Below are positions 52,194-61,973 of a stretch of 64,000 nt of DNA, one piece after another. The notes beneath the pieces were generated by a model. The model searched no databases. It was not told the origin of the DNA and saw nothing but the letters and a program-made list of their open reading frames with translations. Made by a program: the position numbers and the translations under genes. The stretch is from Eustoma russellianum. Taxonomy: Eukaryota > Streptophyta > Magnoliopsida > Gentianales > Gentianaceae. Where the stretch lies: the NCBI GenBank assembly GCA_036186865.1, contig AP025062.1:5365871-5429870 (forward strand), written 5' to 3'. Position 1 is the first letter of the stretch. Each line of letters starts with the position of its first letter.

Positions 52194-52360
52194 TATTTCT
52201 TCACCCCAAGACTACAGCCAAGATTCATGTTCTTGGCAACAAATAGCAAAGCAAATTGCTTGAAGTGATTGATGCTAGTCAATTACCCGAGTTTTTGGGT
52301 GGTACTTGTACTTGTGCAGATAAAGGTGGTCGTATGATGTCCGACAAAGGCCCATGGAAT

Positions 52361-52523
52361 GGGGACGGAATCTCCTCACCCCCAAATCCTTCACCTCCTT
52401 TTTCACCGTCCGCCACGTGGCAGCAGCTCCTCCTTATACACTTCTTCCCCACCCCCTCATCTAGCCTCATCACCCCATCTACGGTGAAGTGGGTGAGGGG
52501 TTCGGGGGTGAAGAGATCCCATT
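52361..52523. mobile_element. Mutator-type MITE, family M1-related, copy 4
   Basis: 163 bp flanked by a perfect duplication CCCATGGAAT (52351-52360, 52524-52533). Ends GGGGACGGAATCTCCTCACCCC and inverted GAAGAGATCCCATT. CATCTAGCCTCATCACC and CCGCCACGTGGCAG as in the other copies. It sits in the SEC14-like exon exactly between GPWN and DPEI. Confidence 0.88.
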
Positions 52524-52665
52524 CCCATGGAATGATCCTGAGATCATGATGATGGTTATGAATGGGGTGCACAAATGTTCGAGAAAAGCTGTTGACATGA
52601 AGGCCATTTCAGAAGATGAGAATAACTTATCCAAGATTAAAAGCCAGAGGAACATATTCAACATT

Positions 52666-52842
52666 GTAAGAGTCGCCCAAGGTGAATGCAAATCTATTAT
52701 CCTGTGCCATACATATACATCTATAACTATCATGCTTTTCCCCTAAAATTTGAACTCAAATAAGCATCGTCTATGAGGTCATGAAAATTGAAACGACCTC
52801 CCAGAACTCAATAAGCATGGTATATCCCTGCTAGTAATTGAT
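52666..52842. other. Intron-like sequence after the SEC14 exon
   Basis: Starts with GTAAGA; no further exon recognised before copia D. Confidence 0.4.
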
Positions 52843-52847
52843 ACTAC

Positions 52848-53507
52848 GGTTAGGAAAGTGCAGTAAACAAGCAAGGAGGTGATCAAACAAAAGCCGAGAC
52901 GAGTCTCAAGATGATTCTGTCCTTAAAGCAATTTAGTCTCTACTAACGAGCAAGATAGACTACAAGACTAATGATTCCCAAGATATAACGGCTGTCTTCT
53001 TTTCCTTTGCTCTAGGAGAAGAAGAATGAACTTGATATTGAAGAGAAAGATAAAGGAGAATGATAGAAAGATTGCTGAAATTCTATAGATTTTGCAAGAA
53101 TGTTGTGCATTTTTGAAGATATCAATATCTCATATATATATAGACCTTGGATTGTGTTAAAAACCATGTTTGAAACTCATTTCAGTAGTTTTCTATCAGT
53201 TATGGCAGTTGATTACCGTTCATATGTGAAAGGAGATGATCCTTGGATCAAAAGTTGCAACCTAAAATGAAAAGTTATGTCCACTGACACGTCGATCGAT
53301 CGACGTACGTCGATCTCTCAGTGTGAGAGATCGGATAGCCTCAGATCAACATGGATCGATCACGTCGATCGATTGATGTGAGAGATCCACGTCCAACTGA
53401 AGCTCTCCATCATTGCAACACTTCATATCAATCTCCCAAACAACCTCATACATATTCTATATAAGTTTGGAGCACACGGTAAGGTACTTTGATGTACTTT
53501 TCCAACA
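52848..53507 (-). repeat. 3' LTR of copia D
   Basis: 660 bp. Contains CGTCGATCGATCGACGTACG palindromic sequence (53291-53310) and a second GATCGATCACGTCGATCGAT near 53352. Confidence 0.88.
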
Positions 53508-54081
53508 ATCCCCCACATGATCCAAACTTATATAAAAACAACTTCAGAACGTTAAACGACTAACCTCTCCATTATCAATCGAAGATAATGACACATAACG
53601 GATACGATGACTTGTGGTCTTGAATCGCCGATAGTACAACTTGAGTTATATAAACGGAAGTAAGATGAACTTCGTCTTGAATCTTACTCCACTATTGTTT
53701 ATATGAACAACAAGAAGACATATCATTATCTACTTCTTCAAGTTCGCGGTTTTGGTGCGATATCGGCAATGTACCTATCTCAGGATTCATAAGCTCTCTA
53801 GAGAGTTTTCCAGACTCTCACAGGAAGCGGCACCACTTCCAAGCTTATATAGGTGAAATTCATCAAGTGTGCACTGTTCACACCACCAAACATTATGGCT
53901 ATGAATTTTTCATTAAGAGATTATTAAAATCTCACCCTCAAGTCATTACAGTGAGCACTATCAACAACAACACCATAGGGAGAGACACTTAGATAGAGCA
54001 ACATAGAATTCTTTCATGACTTGTTCTTACCACATTGAACCTCGTTCGTAGGATCTCTACTAATAGTGGGTTGGGTTCCCA
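53508..54081 (-). other. Copia D untranslated region between pol and 3' LTR
   Basis: About 570 bp, non-coding; the polypurine tract (minus GTGGGGGAT) lies against the LTR at 53508-53517. Nothing else recognised. Confidence 0.6.
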
Positions 54082-57000
54082 TCATGAAGAATTCTCTACA
54101 GACGGAATAAGTCCCATCCCCCTCGATGTTTCGTAGACTAACTTCTTGTTTAGTCTTTTAGTTAAGGGGTCTGCAAGGTTAAACTTGGTTCTTACAAACT
54201 CCAATTTAACCACCCAGAACTAATCAAATCACGCACAATGTTGTGCCTCAAACGTATGTGCCGGATTTTCCCATTGTATATTTTGTTCCTTGCACGTACG
54301 ATCGCAGCCTAAGAATCACAATGAATAGACACAGAAGGCATAAGTTTAGACCACAACGGAATATCAACAAGTAAATTCCTTAGCTATTCAGCTTCTGTAC
54401 TAGCAAGTTCTAATGCAATAAATTCAGACTCCATTGTAGATTTAGCACTACACGTTTGTTTACATGATTTCCAACAAATAGCTCCACCACCCAATGTGAA
54501 AACATATCCACTCGTGGAGTTTGTTTCATCATTATCAGACACCCAATTAGCATCACAATAGCCTTCTAAAACAATAGGTGGCCTTGTAAACATGAGTCCT
54601 AAATTCATTGTTCCTCTAAGATACTTTAATAAACGTCTTAATGCACACCAATGACTCTCATTTGGATTATGAGTGTATCGTGCAAGCCTATTCACAGAAT
54701 ATGCAATGTCAGGCCTAGTGCAATTCATTAAATACATTACACTACCTATTATCCTAGCATATTCATATTGTGACACACTCTCAAATTTGTTTTTAGTCAA
54801 AGTAACATGCGAGTCATAAGGCGTACTTACAGGTTTTACATCAAAATGATTGAACTTTCTCAACATTTTCTCCACATAATGTTCTTGAGAAAGTAAATAA
54901 CCCCCACATTTCTCTATTAACTTGAGACCAAGTATTAAATCAGCCTTCCCCATGTCTTTCATATCAAACAAAGAAGACAACAATGATTTTGTATCATTAA
55001 CAACATTTATGTTGGTTCGAAATATTAACATATCATCAATATAAAGGCAAATAATGACACCATCACAATCATTAAATTTGCTATACACACAACGATCACT
55101 TTCGTTTACTATAAAACCATTAGATACTAATGCGTTATCAAATTTCTCGTGCCGCTGTTTAAGTGCTTGCTTAAGACCATACAAGGACTTCTTAAGCATA
55201 CACACTTTGTGTTCTTGACCTTTAACTATCATACCCTCCGGTTGCTTCATATAAATCTCCTCCTCTAAGTCTCCATTTAGAAATGCTGTTTTCACATCCA
55301 TTTGGTGAATAACAAGCTTGTGAATAGAGGCAAGCGCTACTAGAACTCTAATTGTAGTGATCCTAGCAACATGTGAGTAAGTGTCAAAGAAGTCTATACC
55401 TTCTTGTTGTGTGAATCCTTTTGCTATAAGCCTAGCCTTAAACTTATCAATTGTTCCATCTGCCTTTAGTTTCTTTCTAAAGACCCACTTACAACTGATA
55501 GGTTTGCACCCTCTAGGCAATTCTACCAACCCCCAAGTATTATTACTTAGTATAGACTCAAGTTCACTATCTATGACTTACTTCCAAAACTTAGAATCTA
55601 TCGATCTAATCGCTTCTCTGTAAGTCTTTGGATCATCCTCTAAAATGAAGGCTGTTATAAAGTCACTTCCAAATGACTTCTCCGTTCTTTGTCTCTTACT
55701 TCTTCTAGGTTCAACAACCTCTTCCTCAACTACGGATTTACTTGAGTCACCTATCTCAAATTTAGACACACCAACGGATTGTTTGTTCATAGGAAATATA
55801 TGCTCAAAAAATTCAGCATCTTTAGATTCTAATATAGCACCATTATCTATAGTCATGAATCTATAGGCTGCACTATTTTGAGCATACCCGATGAACACAC
55901 AATCTCTTATCTTAGACCCGATCTTACTTTTCTTAAAATCAAGAATGCCAACTTTGGCTAGACACCCCCACACTTTCAAGTAATTTAAGTTGGGAGAATA
56001 GCATTTCCACAACTCATAAGGAGTTTTATCTAACTTCTTATGAGGTAACCTGTTCAGAATATGACAAGCAGTCAAGATTGCCTCCCCCCACAAGTTGTCT
56101 GGCAATCCTGAACTAACCAACATGGCATTCATCATATTTTTTAACGTTTTATTTTTCCTTTCGGCTACTCCATTAGACTGAGGTGTGTACAGGGGTGTAA
56201 CTTCATGAATAATACCATTCTCTTCACAAAACTTTTGTAAAGAGTTTGTGCTATATTCACCACCTCTGTCAGTTCTAAGTCTAGTTGATTCTCAACCTCA
56301 TTCTTATAACTTATGAACTTAGACTCGGTCTCATCCTTATGACTTAACAAATACACTTTTGCATATCTAGAGTAATCGTCGATAAAAGTAACATAATACC
56401 TTTTACCATCTTTACTCATGTGATTCTTAAAATCATCTAAGTCACTATGAATCAAGCCAAGTTTTTGTGAAACTCTGTTAACTTTCTTAAATGATTTCTT
56501 ATGATGTTTTTCTTCAACATAATGTTCACATTTGTTGAAGTTGTCATCATCATAAGAAATCACATTCATGTTTTTGAGTTTCTTTATTGCTCCTATATTT
56601 GCATGTCCTAGTCTAGCATGCCACATATCAAGAGACTCAGCAAAATAAACAGAACTAGATGCATCTTTATTATTGCAGCAAATAGCATCGAGAACAAGTA
56701 GCCCTCCATTACAAAACCCCTTACCAATAAACTCTCCGTTTCTAGACAAAACAAGTTTATCAAACTCTAGGACAAGTTTAATATTAGCCTTGTTCAGCAG
56801 CACTCCGGAGATCAAGTTCCTACGCATGGCAGGAACGTGCAACACATTGCTTAATTCCAGTTTCTTCCCGGAAGTCAACTTGAGAAGCACTTTACCCTTT
56901 CCGAGGACTTGGGTACTATGTGCATCTCCCAAGAACACTTGCTCATCACTGCATATTTCTTTGTATTCAGAAAATAGGTCTTTACTGGTAGCAATAAGCC

Positions 57001-57106
57001 TGGTAGCACCCGTGTCTACCACCCATTCCGTAGTACCACCAACAAGGTTTACCTCCGTTAAGACGACCGCTGCGAAGACATCGTCTGCTGCTCCTTTTGC
57101 CTCCAC
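54082..57106 (-). pseudogene. Copia D pol (PR-INT-RT-RNase H), decayed
   Basis: Pieces in order: 57106-56165, protease (WVVDTGATRLIA), MWHARLGHANIG and part of integrase (HSDLDDF, YYVTFIDDYSRYAKVY) to a frameshift near 56270; 56135-55578, integrase end and linker (LWGEAILTACHILNRLP) to TAA after DSKFWK; 55529-54384, RT (KWVFRKKLKADGTIDKFKAR, MDVKTAFLNGDLEEEIYM, YIDDMLI) and RNase H (YCDANWVSDNDETNSTSGY) to a TAG replacing Trp after STEAE; then IHCDS, another TAG (Gln), AAIVRARN and on to about 54082. The zinc-finger part of integrase has lost a Cys. Nonfunctional. Confidence 0.85.
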
Positions 57107-57163
57107 AAAGTTCGCTTGGTTGCTTGGCTGGCCCTTCCGTTTCCTGCAGTTGACGGCTCGGTG

Positions 57164-57914
57164 TTACGGTTTCTCGCACACCCAGCACACTCCCTTCATC
57201 TTGTTCTGACCCTGCACAAGAACTTTCTTACCTTTTCCTCCACTGTTGTAGCCGCCGCCGCCATTGTTATGGAACTTGGGCTTCTTCGCAGCATGCTCCA
57301 CAACGTTAGCTTTGACGCCCTCCTCTCGGTGAGACTCGTCTTCCATCCGGTTGTTCTCTTCGATGCGTATGTGTTTAATTACGACATCTAGAGACACCTT
57401 TGCGTCGTCGTGCTTTCCCTTCTTCTTGTATTTGCTCCAAGAAGGTTGAAGCTTCTCTAACAACGCCGCCGCCTGGAATGTCTCATCAACCTTAATCCCT
57501 TCGTGTTCCAGATTATCCACCAACTGGAATTGATGGATTTAATCATTGATTGGAGAATGATCAACCATCTGGAACTTCAAGAATTCACTCACCACATACT
57601 TACGTTTGCCCACGTCTTCAGCACCATATTTGTTCTCCAGTGCTGACCAAATCTCTTTTGCAGACGTGAATTTGACATAAATGTCAAATAGAGAATTGGC
57701 CAAGAAATGTAGTATGTGGCCTCTGCAAGTAGTGTCGTCCGCATCAAAACTTACGCGCTTCGGTTTCATCCTTTGGTTTGTCCGTCTTGAGCACATATGA
57801 AACCGAAAGCATCTCAAGGAAAAACAACACTTTTGCTGCCCATCTCTTGTAAAATTTGCCATCAAATGGCTCCATCTTGGTCATATCCGGTAAAGCTTGC
57901 TTGGATGCCATCAT
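57164..57914 (-). pseudogene. Copia D gag, decayed
   Basis: Starts MMASKQALPDMTKMEPFDGK at 57914, then FYKRWAAKVLFFLEML; a frameshift near 57750; then SLFDIYVKFTSAKEIWSALE and a TAA after SPIND (57539-57541); then LVDNLEHEGIKVDETFQAAA, LEKLQPSWSKYKKKGKH, GGGGYNSGGKGKK. The knuckle CWVCEKP-x-HRAVNC has its x replaced by TAA. Confidence 0.82.
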
Positions 57915-57929
57915 AAATTGCTTTAAGAT

Positions 57930-58585
57930 TGTTAGGAAAGTGCAGCAAACAAGCAAGGAAGTGATCAAACAAAAGCCGAGACGAGTCTCAAGATGACTTT
58001 GTCCTTAAAGCAATTTAGTCTCTACCAACGAGCAAGGTAGACAACAAGACTAATGCTTCCCAAGATATAACGACTGTATTCTTTTCCTTTGCTATAGGAG
58101 AAAAAGAATGAACTTGATATTGAAGAGAAAGATAAAGGAGAATGATTGAAAGATTGCTGAAATTCTATAGATTTTGCAAGAATGTTGTGTATTTTTGAAG
58201 ATAGCAAGATCTCATATATATAGACCTTGGATTGTGTTAAATACCATATTTGAAACTCATTTCAGCAGTTTTTCTATCAGTTATGGCAGTTGATTACCGT
58301 TCACAGGTGAAGAGAGATGATCCTTGGATCAAAAGTTGCAACCCAAAATGAAAAGTTCAGTCCGCTGGCACGTCGATCGATCGACGTACGTTGATCTCTC
58401 AGTGTGAGAGATCGGATAGCCTCAGATCAACATGGATCGATCACGTCGATCGATTGACGTGAGAGATCCACGTCCAACTGAAGCTCTCCATTGCAACACT
58501 TCATATCAATCTCCCAAACAACCTCATACATATTCTATATAAGTTTGGAGCACACGGCAAAGTACTTTGATGTACTTTTCCAACA
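57930..58585 (-). repeat. 5' LTR of copia D
   Basis: 656 bp; carries the same CGATCGATCGACGTACG palindromes as its partner (58371-58388). Confidence 0.88.
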
Positions 58586-58590
58586 ACTAC

Positions 58591-58789
58591 ATGATTGAAA
58601 AAGATATATGCAGTGTCTTTTTGGAGAAGTTTTTGGATAAGTCCAGTCCAGCAAACTGGACTAAATTATGCATTAATGTACTATCAGATGTCACAAAAGC
58701 GTGGTTACTAATACTAATACACTTTCATGCAATGTTCCAATTTCTCCAATGTAATAATTTGGAAGTGCGTTGACTTTTTCTTTCTTAAG
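58591..58789. other. Short intergenic spacer
   Basis: Nothing recognised after the copia D target duplication. Confidence 0.45.
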
Positions 58790-59030
58790 TACAACAAAAA
58801 CAACGTTACTCCATTGCCTTATAGGCTCCTGCTTATGGCAAGGAATGGAGGTGTCGGATGTACGCAACCATGCTCATGTGTTAAGAACATATAGAGGTTG
58901 TTTTTCGATAATCCATAATGAAAATTGCATCAAGTTATGTCGATCAACTGCTACTTCACAATATAAGAATTGCAGCCAATTTAGTGAGTCATTTTGCTTT
59001 ATTCCATCACATTCCAAAGTAAAGAAAAAA
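58790..59030 (-). repeat. TTG-tailed SINE-like family B, minus strand
   Basis: 'tacaacaaaaacaacgttactccattgcc' (inverted tail), 'gtgtcggatgtacgcaaccatgctcatgtgttaag', 'aattgcatcaagttatgtcgatcaactgctacttcacaatataag', 'agtgagtcattttgctttattccatcacattcc'. Full length. Confidence 0.7.
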
Positions 59031-59139
59031 TATATCCTCGACTTCATTAGAAATAAAAACTTCTTCTTTCTTAATTAGAAAACATGAAATGTGAGATATC
59101 TAGTGGTTGGTAGATATGGAAATGAAATTACGAAAGTTC

Positions 59140-59305
59140 AAGGCTGAGGGCGACGGACAACAACAGCCACATCCAGTAATATCCCAACGATGCAAAAACT
59201 ATCGCTAAAGTTTGGAGATGGTGAGAGGCAAACAATACATTCATCCCAAAATATAGAGAGTTTGATTTCAGTGAGACCCCCGGCTCTATATGTACCTGCA
59301 TAAAT
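59140..59305 (-). repeat. TS-like SINE (family C), minus strand
   Basis: Minus strand 'catatagagccgggggtctcactgaaatcaaactctctat', 'ccaaactttagcgatagtttttgcatcgttgggatattactgga'. An open frame over it is accidental. Confidence 0.62.
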
Positions 59306-59536
59306 GACACAATAATAGGAATATGATTAATGTACTAATGAAAGAATTTAGTAAACACAAATAGAAAGCTTCTGATATTAAAATATTCATAACCGTGTAT
59401 ATGCACAAATAATGAAACACAAAGACAAAAACAAAAAATGCAAAGTTAACCTAACTCAGATACTATGTCCTAGATACGATGATGCTCTTTCTTTCCCTTG
59501 TTTCCTTCTGTGTTCTTTCAATCTGACAAGACTTGT

Positions 59537-59784
59537 TTACGAAGGTTGAGCAGATGAATCCTCAAAGCCACTATCTTGAACCAACTGCCAGAAACAACAA
59601 ACATACATAAATAGTTGTTTTCATCAAAGCAGCATGAAATTGTTAACAAGGAAGCAAAAAAATAGCATACCAAGGAGCCAACTTGCTCATATGCTTCCAT
59701 GACCTTGGGATGCTCTTCGTCTTCGTATCCTACTTGTAATATTCTGGGTCCATTCACCGACCAAAAGGCTCTTCGTCCTCCCTC
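59537..59784 (-). CDS. Two 3'-terminal exons of an unrecognised gene
   Basis: Exon 59784-59671 (acceptor TTTTACAG, donor GTATGC) reads EGGRRAFWSVNGPRILQVGY then EDEEHPKVMEAYEQVGSL in phase 0. The next exon, 59584-59537 (acceptor TCTGGCAG), adds LVQDSGFEDSSAQPS and a stop. Clean splice signals, phase agreement and a non-repetitive, charged composition support a real gene end. I do not recognise the protein. No upstream exon was found: the sequence above holds a SINE (59872-60030), and the window next shows an N-terminus-like frame on the opposite strand. It is therefore either the end of a gene whose other exons I missed, or a displaced fragment. Confidence 0.5.
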
Positions 59785-59871
59785 CTGTAAAAGTATATGA
59801 CAAGAAATGATAGGGACATGAGACCGATGTAGAAAATCTTTTCCTAAAATATTGATGGACCTAGAGGAATA

Positions 59872-60030
59872 CTACAACAACATTATCTCATTACCTTAGA
59901 GGTTTCCGCCTATGGCGGGGTATGCGGTCAGATATACGCAACCATATCCATGTGTTAAAAACGGTTGTTTTCCGATGACTCATAATGAAAATTGCGTCAA
60001 GCTGTGTCGATCAACTACTACATCACAATA
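59872..60030 (-). repeat. TTG-tailed SINE-like family B, minus strand
   Basis: 'tacaacaacattatctcattaccttagagg', 'ggtcagatatacgcaaccatatccatgtgttaa', 'aattgcgtcaagctgtgtcgatcaactactac'. Confidence 0.68.
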
Positions 60031-60182
60031 AACGTTCTATTTTCTCAATTAAAATTAAGTCACTCCCAATCTTGAAATTAAAGAACCATGCCCAGTTAAA
60101 AAATATAACACTTAAGAGCAGCCATGGGTTTCTGTAATGACCCTGTTCGACGTAATTGCTCTCAGTTTTGGTGTGTGCGTGT

Positions 60183-60203
60183 GGGGGGGGGGGGGGGGGG
60201 GGG
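60183..60203 (+). repeat. Poly-G run
   Basis: An uninterrupted run of 21 G. Such runs are prone to length errors in both replication and sequencing. Confidence 0.9.
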
Positions 60204-60209
60204 CAGAAG

Positions 60210-60350
60210 AATGACGCACAATCTGAGCTCTGGGAAGTGTGTTCCTTCAATCAGCTGTAGTGCCAATGATTATGTGAGCATTACAAGCTTCAAAAGGAAG
60301 ATGAAGATACAAGTACGAGCTGAAGAAGGCCGACGGATCGGAGGAGCAAT
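60210..60350 (+). pseudogene. Possible first exon with plastid-transit-like N-terminus, unrecognised
   Basis: A plus-strand frame from ATG 60210: MTHNLSSGKCVPSISCSAND, then YVSITSFKRKMKIQVRAEEG and RRIGGAMG, followed by GTTTGT as possible donor. Ser/Lys/Arg-rich, few acidic residues and an I-x-VRA end resemble a chloroplast transit peptide cleavage region. No downstream exon on this strand was found. Short, so chance is possible. Confidence 0.3.
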
Positions 60351-60374
60351 GGGTTTGTTAATTGAAGACTCCAG

Positions 60375-60560
60375 GAGAGCATGTGGGAAGCAATCTGGAT
60401 AAATGGAGAGAAGAACCTAGTTGCTCATTTATTGGATAGGGACATTTATAATGTGAATGAATGGTTTATGAAGTACACCTCCCTTCATGTAATTCTTCCT
60501 GCTTCGTTAGCAGATTTGGTATATAAAAGTTTTTCCTATCAAAAGAAAAAGAGCAAACAC
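60375..60560 (+). pseudogene. LINE remnant, C-terminal RNase H end
   Basis: Plus-strand frame NGEKNLVAHLLDRDIYNVNE, then WFMKYTSLHVILPASLADLV. The pattern N-x-VAH-L ... W ... P ... L-x-D is that of the last part of the RNase H domain ending plant L1-type LINE ORF2. Only this tail is present. Confidence 0.4.
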
Positions 60561-60827
60561 CTTATGCAATCCCTCCCAATCACAGTGGAATCTTGATCCC
60601 AACTTGTAACCTACCAAGAAAATAGTTTCAGACAATTACATAGCCGATGTTGACACTTGACGCTATTCATATTCTTGCTGCCTGAAAATCCGGCACCACA
60701 AGCAAAAACCTTATAAAGGTAGTCGAATGAAGGACACACACTTTCCTAAACTTGAAGAGACTATGATATCAAGAGATTGCAAAGACAACGTAAAAACTGC
60801 ACATACAATCTTTTTCTTTTTAAATTT
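60561..60827. other. Intergenic, nothing recognised
   Basis: No gene features. Confidence 0.45.
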
Positions 60828-61054
60828 GAGATAATTACTTTTACCTCCCCTGTGGTTTGGCTAATTCGCCAAAAATTTTTCTGTGATTTGAAAATAGACC
60901 TTTACCTCCCCTCTAGTTTGGGTTAAAGTGGTTTCTGGTCAACTCCGTCCAAACCATAGGGGTCTGTGTTGGCCGGAAACCACTTTAACCCAAACTAGAG
61001 GGGAGGTAAAAGTCTATTTAGTCAAACCACAGGAGAGGTAAAGGTAATTATCCC
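60828..61054. mobile_element. Foldback MITE, family M3, copy 1
   Basis: About 227 bp. Left GAGATAATTAC(TTTT)ACCTCCCCTGTGGTTTGG pairs with its inverse ending GGTAATTATCCC; inner arms TTTACCTCCCCTCTAGTTTG, then GGTTAAAGTGGTTTC, pair in a second stem. TIR type GGGATAATTAC resembles Mutator-type MITEs. No clear target duplication. Confidence 0.75.
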
Positions 61055-61704
61055 TTAAAAATACTGTCACAGTTGATTTTTCAATATATCGTATTATATT
61101 ATTTTATAAAATAAAATAAAAACAATAATACATGCATTATAATACCAATATACAAATGTTCATATATGCTTACACGCGACTCTCTTATTTTCTTTCCATC
61201 AATATCAATGTGTACCACGACAAATTTTACTACCACGATTTGATGACTCCTAGATAAAAAAAAGCTAAGAATGTAGTCAAATTCAGAATGTACATAGTAA
61301 AACATTATGTAACAAAAATCCATAGGTCCACGACCTATGCAAAAAAAACTCATAAATGTGTTGCCAACTCATGTGTGGTGGCATGCACCCATTGGAAGGA
61401 AGCAAATATTATGGACAGGAACATGTACGATGATATATATACAACAGTGTTGCTATTCTTTTCACGTGGCCATCAAATTAGTTTTGTTTGATTGCTTCAT
61501 GTTGAGTTGAGCACAAATCTTACTACATACTCCATGAATTTCAGAAATACATGTTAATAATTTAACATGTAGAAATTACATATATAAAAAAAGTTAGAGT
61601 GAGCAGAATAATAGATACACATTCAATAATTTATCAGACATGAAAGTGAACAAGGATAATGGGACATTGACTGGGCATTCTCCTAAAAAGCGGCTGATAA
61701 TTGG
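61055..61704. other. Intergenic, nothing recognised
   Basis: AT-rich, no gene features. Confidence 0.45.
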
Positions 61705-61885
61705 TCTATAAAACATCGTTCTCGCTGTACTAGTCTTCCGCGTTTGCACAGGGTCTGGAGAAGGGCTGGATCGCTTCGCGATCTGATGTATGCAGTCTTA
61801 CTCTATACTTTATGCAAGATGCTATTTCCGCGGCTCGAATCCGTGCCCTCAATATCACAAACGCAGGTTTAACCAATGGATGGTA
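61705..61885 (-). repeat. Au-like SINE, minus strand
   Basis: Minus strand: 'gattcgagccgcggaaatagc' (B box), 'ataaagtatagagtaagactgcatacatcagatcgcgaagcgatcc', 'ctgtgcaaacgcggaagactagta'. Good match to the copy at 30072. Confidence 0.75.
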
Positions 61886-61973
61886 GCTAGGTTGAGAACA
61901 AAACAAAAGTCGATGAAAAGTACCCTCTAAAGTGGAGGAGCTAGTGAGCGGTGGTTTTAAAAGTTAATAATTA

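Larger units (their letters stand above)
45910..52665 (+). pseudogene. SEC14-like phosphatidylinositol transfer protein, exon split by transposons
   Basis: One exon in three pieces: 45910-46006 (IINAGSGFRLLWNTNKSFL), 52203-52360 (PKTTAKIHVLGNK, stop, QSKLLEVIDASQLPEFLGG, TCTCADKGG, SDKGPWN) and 52534-52665 (DPEIMMMVMNG ...), followed by a GTAAGA donor. These are hallmark blocks of the CRAL-TRIO lipid-binding domain of plant SEC14/SFH proteins (NAGSGFRLLWN, KIHVLG-x-K-x-QSKLLE, LPEFLGG-C-C, KGPW). The first break is a MITE with a copia element inside it; the second is another MITE with target copy CCCATGGAAT. Independently, TAG replaces an expected Tyr codon (52246-52248). No other exons are visible, so this is a gene relic. 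In intact homologues the domain exchanges phosphatidylinositol and phosphatidylcholine between membranes. Confidence 0.82.
52848..58585 (-). mobile_element. Ty1/copia retrotransposon D, old and decayed
   Basis: 5738 bp on the minus strand. LTRs 52848-53507 (3', 660 bp) and 57930-58585 (5', 656 bp), plus-strand TGTTAGGAAAG...TTTTCCAACA (the left copy has lost the T of TG). Perfect 5-bp duplication ACTAC (52843-52847, 58586-58590). Several substitutions and small indels separate the LTRs, and the coding region holds at least six stops or frameshifts, so it is the oldest of the four copia elements. Only 15 bp separate the 5' LTR from the gag ATG, with no initiator-Met primer site. Confidence 0.92.

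Noticed and set aside
45998..52202. A single 6.2-kb element between the two SEC14 halves
   Set aside because: Two separate sets of target duplications (TTGGG for copia C; CATTTCTTT/TATTTCTTC for the MITE) show a nested pair.
59128..59310. A minus-strand frame ending in a hydrophobic stretch (YYWMWLLLSVALSL), a possible membrane exon
   Set aside because: The DNA matches the TS-like SINE copies at 35650 and 38455, so the frame is accidental.
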